Shown here in pieces: positions 36,075 through 45,980 of a DNA stretch of 64,000 nt. Position numbers and translations under genes: made by a program. Under the pieces are notes generated by a model that ran no database searches, was not told the origin of the DNA, and was given only the letters and a program-made list of their open reading frames with translations. The stretch's first letter is position 1; every line of letters begins with the position of its first letter. Origin of the DNA: a bacterium (lineage in GTDB: Bacteria > Zhuqueibacterota > Zhuqueibacteria > Residuimicrobiales > Residuimicrobiaceae); NCBI GenBank assembly GCA_029554865.1, contig JAKPUX010000191.1:26701-90700 (forward strand), read 5' to 3'.

Positions 36075-38999
36075 TTATTTTACATAAAGCAATTTTCTGA
36101 CCACCCGGAAATCCCCGCTTTCCATGGCGTAGTAATAGAGGCCTGTCGGCAGGGGCAGGCCGTTCTCATCCCGGGCATCCCAGACCAGGACATGCCGTCC
36201 TGAGGTGAAATTCGCATCGGCCAGGGTGCGCACCGTCTGCCCGGCCGTGTTGCTGATCCGGATCCGCACCCTGCCTGGCGCGGGCAGATGAAACTCGATC
36301 TGCGTCTGCGGATTGAAGGGATTGGGATAGTTCTGGAGCAGGGCGAATTCCGTCACCTTCGCCTGAGCCTCCTCCACTCCCGTAAGTAAGTGCATCACCC
36401 AACTTTTCGAAATGGCGGTTTCCCCATCCGAGATGCGGACCTCGACCCTGCCCGTGCTGCTGACCAGGGGGTAGACCCTGAAGGTGGATTCCCTGCCGGC
36501 GATCTTGTCGCCGTCGATCAGCCAGAGATAGTCCAGGCTGTCGCCGTCGTCATCGATGGCGCTCACGGAGAAATCGAGGATGTGGTAACCGTTGACAAAG
36601 AGCTCCGAGTCGGCGGGAGCCCAGCTTTGGAAGCGGGGCGGATGATTGGGCGGGGGCTCCGCAGTCAGGGTGAAGAGTGCCTGGCCGGAGATTCCCTCCA
36701 CCACCGCCGCAACCTTGTAGACGCCTGTGACGGTGCCGAACTGGAAGCGGACCGACGCCAGGCCGGCCGGATCCGAAACCGCCGCAGCCCCGTCAGGAAA
36801 CAGGCCCCGGCCGTTGAGATCGGAAAACTGGACTGTGACCCCGCCCAGCGGGGCGTTGAACTGATCAAGAACCCGCACCTGCAGGGGAGCTGCGAGCAGG
36901 GAGCCTGCGCTGCCATGCTGACCGTCCCCGCCGGTGACGGAAAATGTGGTCGGGACCCTGGTGATGACCAGGGGATTGACCGTGACCGTAAAAGTGTAAC
37001 CCGCGCCGGGAGCTGCCGCACACTGGGCGGTGACGCTCTGACGGGCCGGTTCAGCGGCGGGCAGATAGTGCACCGTCGCATACCCGCGGGCGTCGGTGTG
37101 GACCGGCTGGGGCTCGATAAAACTGCCAGCCCCGGCAAAGGTGACCGCTGCGCCGAAGACGCTGTTGCCATAAGCATCCTTGACCTGAACCACCAGGGGC
37201 TGCGGCAGTGCTTCGCCCTGGGTGAGCGCCTGGCCGTCGCCGCCCTGCAGGGCTACAACCGCCGGCTTGCTGAAGAAGAGCTTGCGTCTGGCCGGGACCC
37301 GGTACATGCGCAGTTCGGTCCCGTCGAGCATGCGCACCCGGACATCGACGCTGTCGCGCGAGCCCAGGCCGAAATGCTGCACCGGCTCGTCCTGGCAGAG
37401 ATAGCCGTAGCTGTTAAGGACCTGGCGGTAGCCGACCAGACGGGTGGGATCCTCCATATGTCCGCGGTCGTAGACCCAGATCTTGGTGCCAAAGCCTCCC
37501 ATGTCGCCTTTGGGTCCGCGGCCGCTGATTCTGAGCCAGCGGTTGCTGGTGCTGGTGGTATTGATGAAGAGGTGGTTGCCAATGGTGTCCGGGTAGGTGG
37601 GGCTGACGGTGATGCCGTCCTTGTTGGCGTCGGCGTAATAGAGATCGAGATCGCCGTCGTCGTCGACATCCCCGACCGCAGAGCCGCGGGGATCATAGGA
37701 TTTCAGGCGCAGGCCGGTGTTATCGTCGGAGGTGAAAGAGCCGCCATCGTTACGGTAAAAGCGGGTGTAGTCGCGTGTGCGCGGAGCGATGATATCGAGA
37801 TCCCCGTCATTGTCGGCATCGAGAAAGACCAGAGAGAATCCGTACTGGGCGATATTGAGCGCAGAGGTGACCTCGGTGAATTTGCCGCGGCCGTTGTTGC
37901 GGTAGACACGGACCATGCCGTCCTGCTTGGCCTTGGGCACGATAAAGGCATCATAATCCCCGTCGTTGTCGTAATCGGCGAAGGTGGCGCCGTTGCAGTC
38001 GTTGTCAGGATTGGTGTTGAGTCCGGCGCCGCCGGCGTTCTCGGTGAAGCGTCCGGTGCCATCCCCGAAAAAAAGCTCATTGTAGACCTGCCGGCCGGTG
38101 GGCCCATTCACCAGGGCTTTGCTGACGGGATCGATGGCGACATAGTTGCGGTGGGCGACAAAGATATCCATGTTGCCGTCCTCGTCGGCATCGACCACAG
38201 TGCAGCCCTGGGTGCCGATCCAGGCGGGATTGAGCGGAGTGGCGCCGCTGTTGGTCACCTGCCGGAAGGTGCCGTTGCCCTGATTGAGGTAGAACTCGTT
38301 GGGCTGCTCAGGGGTGATGATGGGCGCGCCTTCCGGTTCCCCGGGGGCTGGCCAGCGTTTTTCGGCCGGCCCCCAGTTGGTGGCGTAAAGATCCATCCAG
38401 CCGTCGTTATTGGCATCGAAGGCGGCCAGAGCCCGTGTGCCGTTGCCGTAGCTGGCATCCGGATCGAAATCGGGCATGCGGTTGCGGATGAGGGGCAGGC
38501 GGGCATCATCGCTGGCATCCGCAAAGAAGCCGGTGCCGTCGTTGCGATAGAGCCGGGTCCGGTCATCGGTGGTCGCATTGACCAGATCGTAGTCGCCGTC
38601 GTTGTCATAATCGAAAAAGATCACCCCGTGCGAGCCAGTCCAGCCATGCTGATCGGAGATCTTGCGTTTCGAATCGCTCTCCTCAAAATAGCGGCCGGAG
38701 ATGTTGGCGTAGAAGCTATCCTCGAGGCCGTCACCATCCTCGATCTCGTTGGCGTAGCGGACGGCATTGGTGATGTAGATGTCGGGGCGGCCGTCGCCGG
38801 TGGCATCGGCCATGGCGACACCGTGGCCGAAGCAGCTGACGCAGGCGGCGCCATTGGTGTCGTTGTTCCCCCAGACCTTGAAAGTAGCCGTCGCGTTCCG
38901 GAAGCGGATGGACTGGGCTTGGGTTGTTCCACCTGCGAGCAGCGCCAGCAGTAGCGTCGCCAGCTGCCATTTGTGCCTGTTCATCGAGATGCTGTGCAT
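36075..38999 (-). CDS. Secreted VCBS/UnbV protein with two Ig domains and sorting domain (paralogue C)
   Basis: 974 aa, the shortest of the four. Signal peptide ending TTQAQ. VCBS/FG-GAP head with DYDNDGDYD, DANNDGWMD, DADEDGNMD, DADNDGDLD and DVDDDGDLD loops (about 50-480), ASPIC/UnbV (about 490-590, WLRISGRGPKGDMGGFGTK), only two Ig-like domains (about 590-790), a PKD-like segment (DFSVSAIDDDGDSLDYLW) and the C-terminal QNYPNPFNPQTQIEF sorting domain. It has the head and anchor of its neighbours but almost no stalk. A Cys pair near the N-terminus (AACVSCFGHG) is not shared by the others. A hairpin with weak T-run separates it from paralogue B upstream. Confidence 0.85.
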   Translation of the reverse strand: MHSISMNRHKWQLATLLLALLAGGTTQAQSIRFRNATATFKVWGNNDTNGAACVSCFGHGVAMADATGDGRPDIYITNAVRYANEIEDGDGLEDSFYANISGRYFEESDSKRKISDQHGWTGSHGVIFFDYDNDGDYDLVNATTDDRTRLYRNDGTGFFADASDDARLPLIRNRMPDFDPDASYGNGTRALAAFDANNDGWMDLYATNWGPAEKRWPAPGEPEGAPIITPEQPNEFYLNQGNGTFRQVTNSGATPLNPAWIGTQGCTVVDADEDGNMDIFVAHRNYVAIDPVSKALVNGPTGRQVYNELFFGDGTGRFTENAGGAGLNTNPDNDCNGATFADYDNDGDYDAFIVPKAKQDGMVRVYRNNGRGKFTEVTSALNIAQYGFSLVFLDADNDGDLDIIAPRTRDYTRFYRNDGGSFTSDDNTGLRLKSYDPRGSAVGDVDDDGDLDLYYADANKDGITVSPTYPDTIGNHLFINTTSTSNRWLRISGRGPKGDMGGFGTKIWVYDRGHMEDPTRLVGYRQVLNSYGYLCQDEPVQHFGLGSRDSVDVRVRMLDGTELRMYRVPARRKLFFSKPAVVALQGGDGQALTQGEALPQPLVVQVKDAYGNSVFGAAVTFAGAGSFIEPQPVHTDARGYATVHYLPAAEPARQSVTAQCAAAPGAGYTFTVTVNPLVITRVPTTFSVTGGDGQHGSAGSLLAAPLQVRVLDQFNAPLGGVTVQFSDLNGRGLFPDGAAAVSDPAGLASVRFQFGTVTGVYKVAAVVEGISGQALFTLTAEPPPNHPPRFQSWAPADSELFVNGYHILDFSVSAIDDDGDSLDYLWLIDGDKIAGRESTFRVYPLVSSTGRVEVRISDGETAISKSWVMHLLTGVEEAQAKVTEFALLQNYPNPFNPQTQIEFHLPAPGRVRIRISNTAGQTVRTLADANFTSGRHVLVWDARDENGLPLPTGLYYYAMESGDFRVVRKLLYVK

Positions 39000-39118
39000 G
39001 GGACCTCTGGAATTAGACCATTCATTTGATTAAGATAGAGTACAGATAGCGGGGAAGAATGCGGAATATTGTTTCATCCGGCCGGATCGGACGCAGTGTT
39101 TTGCGCCGGTATTCGTGC

Positions 39119-39165
39119 CTTAAACAAGCCGGCGCCGGGCCTGCATGACAGCAGGTCCGGCGCCG
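39119..39165 (-). terminator. Possible terminator between paralogues B and C
   Basis: 15-bp stem 39130-39144 / 39151-39165 (one G-U) around ATGACA, then CTTGTTTAAGG on (-). Starts 8 bases past the stop of the 2259-aa gene. The T-run is short. Confidence 0.5.
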
Positions 39166-39173
39166 ATGATCGA

Positions 39174-42100
39174 TCACTTGGCGAGAAGCAGTTTTTTGGT
39201 CAGGAGATGGTTATCGGTGCGCAGGCGGTAATAGTAGATGCCCGTGGGCACCGCCATGCCTGCCTCGTCGCGGGCGTCCCATACCAGGCTGTGGACACCC
39301 GCCCCCCTGACCCCGCGGGCCAGGGTGCGGACCAGCCGTCCCTGCAGATCGTAGATGGCGAGTTCCACCTCAGCCGCAGCCGGCAGCTCAAAGTTGATGG
39401 TCGTCACCGGATTAAAGGGATTGGGATAGTTCTGCGCCAGATCTACCCGTTCCGGAAGGGCCAGTTCCGCCGCGACCGGGCCGTGCAGGGTCAACAACCC
39501 GCTGCGATCCACATCCTGAATCTTGTAATAATACTTCATCCCCGCCCGGGCGCCGCGGTCGAGATAGCTGTAGCGCCCCTCCGCAGCAGGCGAAATCAGG
39601 GCCGCGTTGATGGTCTCATAGGGGCCCTCGGCGAGGCTGCTGCGCAGCACGTTGAAGCCGAGATGATTACTCTCGGAGGCGGTCCGCCAGCTCAGCAGTA
39701 CGGCCCCCTTCTGGGCGGAGGCAGTGAGGGAGTTGAGCTCCACCGCACTGGTGATGAGATGGACATGCCAGTTCAGTTCGCGCGTCGCCTTGTTGTCCGA
39801 TACGCGGACGGTCACAACGCACTCTTCCGGGAAAATCTCCTTGTCCGGATACCACATGAAACTGGTCTGATCGCCGCCGAAGATGCCGTTGACCGACCAG
39901 TGATAGGTCAGGGGATCGTTCTCGGCATCACTCGCAAAGATCTGGAAGGGGATGAACTGGCCGAAGGCACGGGTCAGGGTGGTATCCCCCGGTTCAAAGG
40001 AATCGATGCTCGGAGCGGTGTTCAGGGTTGTGACGGTGATGCGGATGCGGGCGGTGTCCGCCGCCTGGAAGGCATCACTGGCGATGAAGGTCACCATGTA
40101 GGGGCTGCCCGCGGCCTGGGCGCGCGTCGGCGTCCAGGTGAAGCTGCGCTTGCCGGTCGAGTCGAAGGCGGCTCCGGAGGGCAGACTGCGCGCGCCATAA
40201 GTGATGGCATCGCCGTCGGCATCGAAGGCGGAGATGCTGAAGGTGATCGGAGTCCCCGCCAGGACCGAGGGATCGGAGGGCACGGTCAGTTCCGGCGCAG
40301 CATTGACCGCCTGGCTGCTGAAGGAAAGGGCTCCGCCCGCCTTGGTGACCGGCGAGAGCTTGACGCTCTGGCGACCCTTGAGGCCGAGCCTCCAGGTCAC
40401 GCTCACCTGTCCCAGGGCGTCGCTCTGCACCTGCGCCGCCGTGGTCAGGGTGCCGCCGCCCTCGAGGATCTCCCACTGAAGCAATTCACCGGAGAGGGGA
40501 TTGCCGTAGGCATCGCTGACCAGGGCCTGAAGAGTCATCTCCTCATTGGGCCTCCCGCCGGGTTTGGCATCCTTGACCTTGCTCAGGTAGACGGTCGCCC
40601 GCTCCTCGACAATGAACTGGAATTCCCCGGTCAGCCCGGAGGGATGATAGGCGGTCACCGTGTATTCGCCGGCGACTACACCCGGCTTGAAGAGCACCGC
40701 GGCATAGCCGCGCTTGTCGGTGGTGACCGGGTTGGGGCTGAGGAAATCCCCCTGGCCCTTGCTCTTGAAGAAGGTCACCGGCAGCCCTTCGGCCGGGGCG
40801 GCGTTGGAATCGGTCATGGCCACAACGAACGAGTCAGCAAGCGCGGTGTTGACCAGGCCGATCTGACGGTTGCCACGTACGATGGTCATGCTGTTGGGAT
40901 TGGGGGGGTTGGCGATGGCGTAAAATTCAATCTCCCTGCCGCCCAGTTCCGGGACCACAGCGGCGACATACTGCTCGCCGATCCTGCTGCCGAGAATCCA
41001 GTTAACCTGGGCTTTGCCATCGGGGCCCGTAGCCACCGGCTGTACCTGTGATATGGATCCGCCGCCCGACTTGACGCGGAAGGTCACCCAGATGCCGGGA
41101 ACGGGATTGTCGTTGGCGTCATAGAGATAAAGGCCGACCGGCGAGGGCAGTCCCGTGCCGCGCAGGGCGATCTGACCAGTACCGAAGGGGATCGGGCTGG
41201 CGGGCGGACCGGGCACAAACACGACCTCGGCGGAGTCCTGCGGAATAATGCTGTTCTCCACCATGCTCCAGACCTTGAGAGCGCCCGCACGGGTCGAGGT
41301 GATGCTCCCCTGGGTCTGACCGCCGCTGTCGGTGGCCAGGGCCGGCTGCTTGACATGTACATCCAGGCCCGAGGTATAAAGGGCGACCGTCTTGCCCGGG
41401 ACCGGATTGCCCTGGTCGTCGTGCAGGGTGACGATGATGGTGGCCGCCGCCTTGCCGTCGGCGATCACCGGCGTGGTCACTGTCAACTGGGAACGGATGC
41501 CGTCGGGCTGCCCGATATGGGCGGTGACCTCGAAATCGACCGGTGAATTTGCGAGGGCGACCCGTCCGTCATCGGCCGTGGCGCGGATTTTGATGACGCC
41601 GGGGGTGCTGCCCAGCTTGAGCGCCACGCGGGCGATGCCATGAACATCGCTGACGGCCGCCAGGCTGTTGGACTCGCCGTTGAGAAGCGCGCTGCCGCTG
41701 TACACCTCAAAGTTAACCGGCTGGTTGGCCACCGGTTTATCGGAGGCGTTGAGGGTGCGCAGGCTCAGAGAGTCCGCAAGAAAACGGCCCACTGTGCCGG
41801 CCAGGCCGCTGCCATGCAGATAGACCATCTTGGTCGCAGTCGTGCGCCGGCCCGAGGCGGTGAACTGAACAGGGGAACCGTTCAGCCGCATCGAATTGAA
41901 TTCGGCGCGCGCCTCGAAGCTGTAATTCTCATTGCCGAAATTTGAACCGATGCTGCCCACAGCACTGGCGATGCCGGAGGCATCCGTGTTCCGGATGACC
42001 TGCGCAGCCCCACCGAAGTGAGTGCCCGGGGTGATGGCCTGAAAGAGCACCGGATGGCCTGAGACCGGCACGCCGAACGCATCGGTCACCTTCACCTTGA

Positions 42101-45100
42101 AGGGCTCTGGCAGAGGCTGGTTGATTCCGCCCACCTGGTAGTTGCCACTGACATAAAGGATGGAATCAGCATCTCCCGCGGCCGTGGTGGCGTAAAAGAT
42201 CAGGGGTGAGGGATAAGTCGGGATCTCGGTGCCGAGATACTGTCCCGATACCGTCACCTGGTTGATGTAATCATCATCGCCCAGGGAAAAGACCACCGAG
42301 GCCTGACCCGTGGGATTGGTCTGGATCGTGGCCAGGGTGAGGCCATTGACGTTGCCGTTGCCACGGCTCACCAAAAACTGCACAGGATGGTTGGCGATGG
42401 GATTGCTGAAGGAATCGCTCAGTGCGACGATGAGTGGCTGCGCGAGGGGCGCGCCGAAGGTCCCCTTCTGGTTGTCGCCCGAGACCTTGTAAAGCAGGGC
42501 GGGGCTTCCGGCCTCAGCGACTGCCGTGAAGGTGATCGGCGATCCGGTCAAACCGGAGGCCGTCGCAGTGACGGTGTTGGCGCCGGTGGCGGTCCCCAGC
42601 CGGTACCAGGCCGAGGCGTATCCGCTCTTGTCGGTGGCGATGCGGGCCGAATTCTGGCCGTTAATCGAGCCGCCCCCGGTGATGACATTGAAATCGACGG
42701 GATGGTTGGCGACCGGATTGGCGTTGGCGTCGGTCACGCGCACCACAAAGGGGGCGGTGAGGATGCGCCCAACCTTGCCGCTCTTGCCGTTGCCCGAGGT
42801 CTCGACCAGCCTGGTCGCCGCCCCGGCCGTGGCCGAGATCTTGAAGGTGACTGTGCCGGCCGCGCCCACCGAGGTGGCCTGAAAAACGTTGTTGGTGTCT
42901 CCCACCGCTGTGCCCACATTCGGCTTGACCGAGGCCAGCCCATCAGGGGAGGTGTTGATATCCACCGCGGTCTGGCCGTTGATCTTGCCGCCGCCGGCGA
43001 TCACGGCAAAGCGCACCGCAACCCCGGCGATGGCGTTGCCCTGATAATCGCGCAGGCGGACAACGAGCGCGGCATCAGGGGTTGTGCCCACCCGGGCGCT
43101 CTGACGGTCGCCCGATTCGTAGGTCAGACGGCGCAGGGGCTCCGAAGCCGAGGCTGAAAAGAGTGCGGGTGTGCTGGTGTTGAATGCCCCATAGACCTGC
43201 AGGGTCTGCACGCCGAGGAGCATGCCCAGACGCCAGTTGGCCGATGCCGTTCCGTCCGGGCCGGTGACGGCGGTCATGGGTGAGCTGCCGCTCGTGCCGA
43301 AGCCCCCTCCCCCGGTGGCAACGTTAAAGGTAACCGTATAACCGCTGACGATATTGCCGTACTCATCGGTTACCCTGACCTTGATCGGGGTGGCGAGCAC
43401 CTCATTGAGGTAGCCGCTCTGTCCCTCTCCCCCTACCTTCACCATCTTCGCTGCAGGGCCGGGATTGGCCGAGGCGACGATTTCGATGGGGGCCGCAGGG
43501 GTTCCGGGGGCTGAGAGATTGATGATCTGGGCGCCGCTCTTGTCGAGCGAGGTGATCCGGACGCCGTTATTGGCCGCCCCCGCGGTCCTCCCCAGCTTGA
43601 AGGCCGCTCGCGCCAGGCCATGAAGATCGGTCTGGACGGAGGCCGAAGCGCCGCCGTTGACGGTGCCGTCGCCCTGGGAGACCGTGAAGGTGACGCTGTG
43701 GCCCGCCAGAGGGCGCTGTTCATCCGCCTTGGCGTAGACCCGCACCGTGAGGGAATCGTTGAGCACCGTTCCCGCCACCCCGGTCTGGTTGTTGCCCTTG
43801 ACCAGGATGAAGGAGGCGGCGTCCCCGCCGGTGGGATCGATCTCGACCAGGGTATTGCTGTTGACGGTGCGGGTGAGGACCTGTCCATCCGGCAGGGTGA
43901 CGCGCAGCACGCCCGCTGTGTTGGAGCCCATGCCGAAATGGGCCATGCGGCTGGGCTGGCTCTGATAACCCTGGATCGAACTGATCTCGCGATAGCCCAG
44001 GCGGGTGCCGCTGACGCCGCTCTGTTCAAAGAGCTCGAGCTTGGCGCCGAGGTAGCCGAGAAGCTTTTTCTTGTCGAGCACGCGGACCAGGAGAAAGCCG
44101 TTCTCGCTGGCGGTCGTGTTCCGGAAAAGGAAGTTGCGGCCGTAATTCAGACCATTCGAGCCGGTGGTGCCTTTGGCCGTGCCGAAGATATCGATCTTGC
44201 CGTCGCTGTTGTAATCGGCCATAGCTCCGCCGCGGCCGTCCTGAAAGATGGCCTCCAGGCCGGTGCCGGTATATTCCGCGAAACTGATGCTGCCCGGCGA
44301 AGAGGTGTTGCGGTAGAGGCGCGAGCCGTAATCTGAACTCTCGGCGCTGTACCGGTTGCGCTTGATGAGATAAAGGTCCTGAAAGCCGTCATTATCGACG
44401 TCACCGACGATGGCGCCATAGCATTCGATGTAGATGGTGCCGGCCTTGGAGAAGGAACCGCTGCCTGAGTTGCGGTAATAGAGCACCTGGGGCTTGGCGT
44501 CACCGGCGCTGGCCACGGAGAGGAGCAGGTCGAGCCAGCCGTCGTTGTCGAGATCGGCAAGAGTCGGCGCATTCGGATCGGTATTGACATCCAGCCCGTA
44601 AGCGGAGGCCTGATCGGTGAATCCTCCGGCCTTGTTGTTGATCAGCAGCACCGCAGCGGCATTGCGGCGGGGGAAAAAGATGTCGACATAGCCGTCCTTG
44701 TTGATGTCGCCCGCAGCGGCGCGCGCCCCGGAACCGAAGGGCAGGCTGCTCAGATCGACGCGGGTGAAGCTGCTGTTGTTCTGATTGATATAGAGGACGT
44801 TGGCCGCCCCGTTGTTGGCGACGAAGAGATCGATATCCCCGTCATTCTCCAGGTCGAAGGCCAGGGGATTGATGGAGCTGCTGGTAGCGGTATTGATATT
44901 CCAGGATCCGCTCTGGTCACTGAAGGAGCCGCCCTGATTGATGAAGAGGCGGTCGGAGCCGCCGTAATTGGCCAGAAAGGCATCGAGACGGCCGTCGCCG
45001 TTGAAATCGGCGCTCGCCATCGCAAATGAGGGGCCGGTGTCAGCAAGCCCGGCGGCCGAGGCCGATTCGGAGAACTTGTCGCTGTCCGGAAGCGCGGCGA

Positions 45101-45953
45101 AGTAGCGGTTGGCCTGATTGAAATAGGAGGCGTAGATATCCTCTTTCCCGTCGTTGTCCAGATCGGCCCAGCTCACCCCCTGGCCGTTGAGAGTGGTATC
45201 GACGGCTACGCCGGCGGATCTGGTCACATCCGCGAACGAAATCGCCTTCTGCGGTCCCTTCAGGACCAGGTTGCTGTAGGTAACCCCGGTCATGGAGGAG
45301 TATTCATAGTTTTTGCCCAGAAAGATGAAGGAGAAAGCCTCGCCCTGCATGACCCAGGGGGTGGAGGCTTCGACGAGCTTGCTCCCCCCTGCCCAGACCT
45401 GGTACCAGATCGTGCCGGGCCTCCAGATGAAACGGAGGGTGTAGGTCGTGGAGGCGTTGTAGGAGTATCCAGGCACATCGGCAGTCTGATGGTTCGCCCG
45501 CACCGGATCGTACTGCGATTTGGTAAAGAGCTTGAATTGCACGCTCGATCCTGAGACCTTGGAATCATCGGTTTTAATGAAGGCATAACTGCCCTCCGAG
45601 GGATAGCTCACCCCGTCGCGCTGGTAAAAGGCGCCCCGCCCGCGCGACCAGATCGAGAAGGGGATCCAGTCCTTGGTGACGGCATCTGCGGAGAGCCCCT
45701 TGACCTGCACCTCGAGAGTGCCCTCATAGGGCATGTAATCGGCCAGGTAGAGCTTGAGCCGGCCATTCGCACTTGTGGGCCGCCATCCGGCCGAGGAGAA
45801 GGAGCCGCTGAAATTATCGAGCTGGGCGACCGGAGTCGAGGAGGTGGTCAAATCGTACCGGAAAAGCTCCCGGGTATGGTTCGGCTGACCCCAGGCCAGA
45901 CTCCATACTCCCGTCAGAACTGCGATTACAAAAGTTGCTTTTTGCTTCAACAT
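39174..45953 (-). CDS. Giant secreted jelly-roll/VCBS/UnbV/Ig-repeat protein with sorting domain (paralogue B)
   Basis: 2259 aa. Signal peptide ending WSLAWGQ. Unlike the other three it has an extra N-terminal domain (about 25-235; 'EGTLEVQVKGLSADAVTKDW', 'YTLRFIWRPGTIWYQVWAGG') that looks like a LamG/jelly-roll lectin fold. Then a VCBS propeller (about 240-610, DLDNDGKED, DFNGDGRLD, DVDNDGFQD), ASPIC/UnbV (about 620-710), eleven Ig-like domains (about 714-1884), cadherin-like and PKD-like domains, an FN3-like domain (GAVLLSWRTASESNHLGFNV) and the QNYPNPFNPVTTINF sorting domain. ATG has GGTGAGG upstream. 27 bases downstream of paralogue A. Confidence 0.85.
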   Translation of the reverse strand: MLKQKATFVIAVLTGVWSLAWGQPNHTRELFRYDLTTSSTPVAQLDNFSGSFSSAGWRPTSANGRLKLYLADYMPYEGTLEVQVKGLSADAVTKDWIPFSIWSRGRGAFYQRDGVSYPSEGSYAFIKTDDSKVSGSSVQFKLFTKSQYDPVRANHQTADVPGYSYNASTTYTLRFIWRPGTIWYQVWAGGSKLVEASTPWVMQGEAFSFIFLGKNYEYSSMTGVTYSNLVLKGPQKAISFADVTRSAGVAVDTTLNGQGVSWADLDNDGKEDIYASYFNQANRYFAALPDSDKFSESASAAGLADTGPSFAMASADFNGDGRLDAFLANYGGSDRLFINQGGSFSDQSGSWNINTATSSSINPLAFDLENDGDIDLFVANNGAANVLYINQNNSSFTRVDLSSLPFGSGARAAAGDINKDGYVDIFFPRRNAAAVLLINNKAGGFTDQASAYGLDVNTDPNAPTLADLDNDGWLDLLLSVASAGDAKPQVLYYRNSGSGSFSKAGTIYIECYGAIVGDVDNDGFQDLYLIKRNRYSAESSDYGSRLYRNTSSPGSISFAEYTGTGLEAIFQDGRGGAMADYNSDGKIDIFGTAKGTTGSNGLNYGRNFLFRNTTASENGFLLVRVLDKKKLLGYLGAKLELFEQSGVSGTRLGYREISSIQGYQSQPSRMAHFGMGSNTAGVLRVTLPDGQVLTRTVNSNTLVEIDPTGGDAASFILVKGNNQTGVAGTVLNDSLTVRVYAKADEQRPLAGHSVTFTVSQGDGTVNGGASASVQTDLHGLARAAFKLGRTAGAANNGVRITSLDKSGAQIINLSAPGTPAAPIEIVASANPGPAAKMVKVGGEGQSGYLNEVLATPIKVRVTDEYGNIVSGYTVTFNVATGGGGFGTSGSSPMTAVTGPDGTASANWRLGMLLGVQTLQVYGAFNTSTPALFSASASEPLRRLTYESGDRQSARVGTTPDAALVVRLRDYQGNAIAGVAVRFAVIAGGGKINGQTAVDINTSPDGLASVKPNVGTAVGDTNNVFQATSVGAAGTVTFKISATAGAATRLVETSGNGKSGKVGRILTAPFVVRVTDANANPVANHPVDFNVITGGGSINGQNSARIATDKSGYASAWYRLGTATGANTVTATASGLTGSPITFTAVAEAGSPALLYKVSGDNQKGTFGAPLAQPLIVALSDSFSNPIANHPVQFLVSRGNGNVNGLTLATIQTNPTGQASVVFSLGDDDYINQVTVSGQYLGTEIPTYPSPLIFYATTAAGDADSILYVSGNYQVGGINQPLPEPFKVKVTDAFGVPVSGHPVLFQAITPGTHFGGAAQVIRNTDASGIASAVGSIGSNFGNENYSFEARAEFNSMRLNGSPVQFTASGRRTTATKMVYLHGSGLAGTVGRFLADSLSLRTLNASDKPVANQPVNFEVYSGSALLNGESNSLAAVSDVHGIARVALKLGSTPGVIKIRATADDGRVALANSPVDFEVTAHIGQPDGIRSQLTVTTPVIADGKAAATIIVTLHDDQGNPVPGKTVALYTSGLDVHVKQPALATDSGGQTQGSITSTRAGALKVWSMVENSIIPQDSAEVVFVPGPPASPIPFGTGQIALRGTGLPSPVGLYLYDANDNPVPGIWVTFRVKSGGGSISQVQPVATGPDGKAQVNWILGSRIGEQYVAAVVPELGGREIEFYAIANPPNPNSMTIVRGNRQIGLVNTALADSFVVAMTDSNAAPAEGLPVTFFKSKGQGDFLSPNPVTTDKRGYAAVLFKPGVVAGEYTVTAYHPSGLTGEFQFIVEERATVYLSKVKDAKPGGRPNEEMTLQALVSDAYGNPLSGELLQWEILEGGGTLTTAAQVQSDALGQVSVTWRLGLKGRQSVKLSPVTKAGGALSFSSQAVNAAPELTVPSDPSVLAGTPITFSISAFDADGDAITYGARSLPSGAAFDSTGKRSFTWTPTRAQAAGSPYMVTFIASDAFQAADTARIRITVTTLNTAPSIDSFEPGDTTLTRAFGQFIPFQIFASDAENDPLTYHWSVNGIFGGDQTSFMWYPDKEIFPEECVVTVRVSDNKATRELNWHVHLITSAVELNSLTASAQKGAVLLSWRTASESNHLGFNVLRSSLAEGPYETINAALISPAAEGRYSYLDRGARAGMKYYYKIQDVDRSGLLTLHGPVAAELALPERVDLAQNYPNPFNPVTTINFELPAAAEVELAIYDLQGRLVRTLARGVRGAGVHSLVWDARDEAGMAVPTGIYYYRLRTDNHLLTKKLLLAK

Positions 45954-45980
45954 AACCTCACCCTTGAAAAGGTTAAACCG

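Noticed and set aside
34033..38954. Long open frames on (+), up to 854 codons, opposite the giant protein genes
   Set aside because: They are antisense shadows: their valine/isoleucine/aspartate-rich repeats mirror the Asp-rich calcium loops of the real genes, they lack ribosome sites and signal peptides, and codon choice is reversed.
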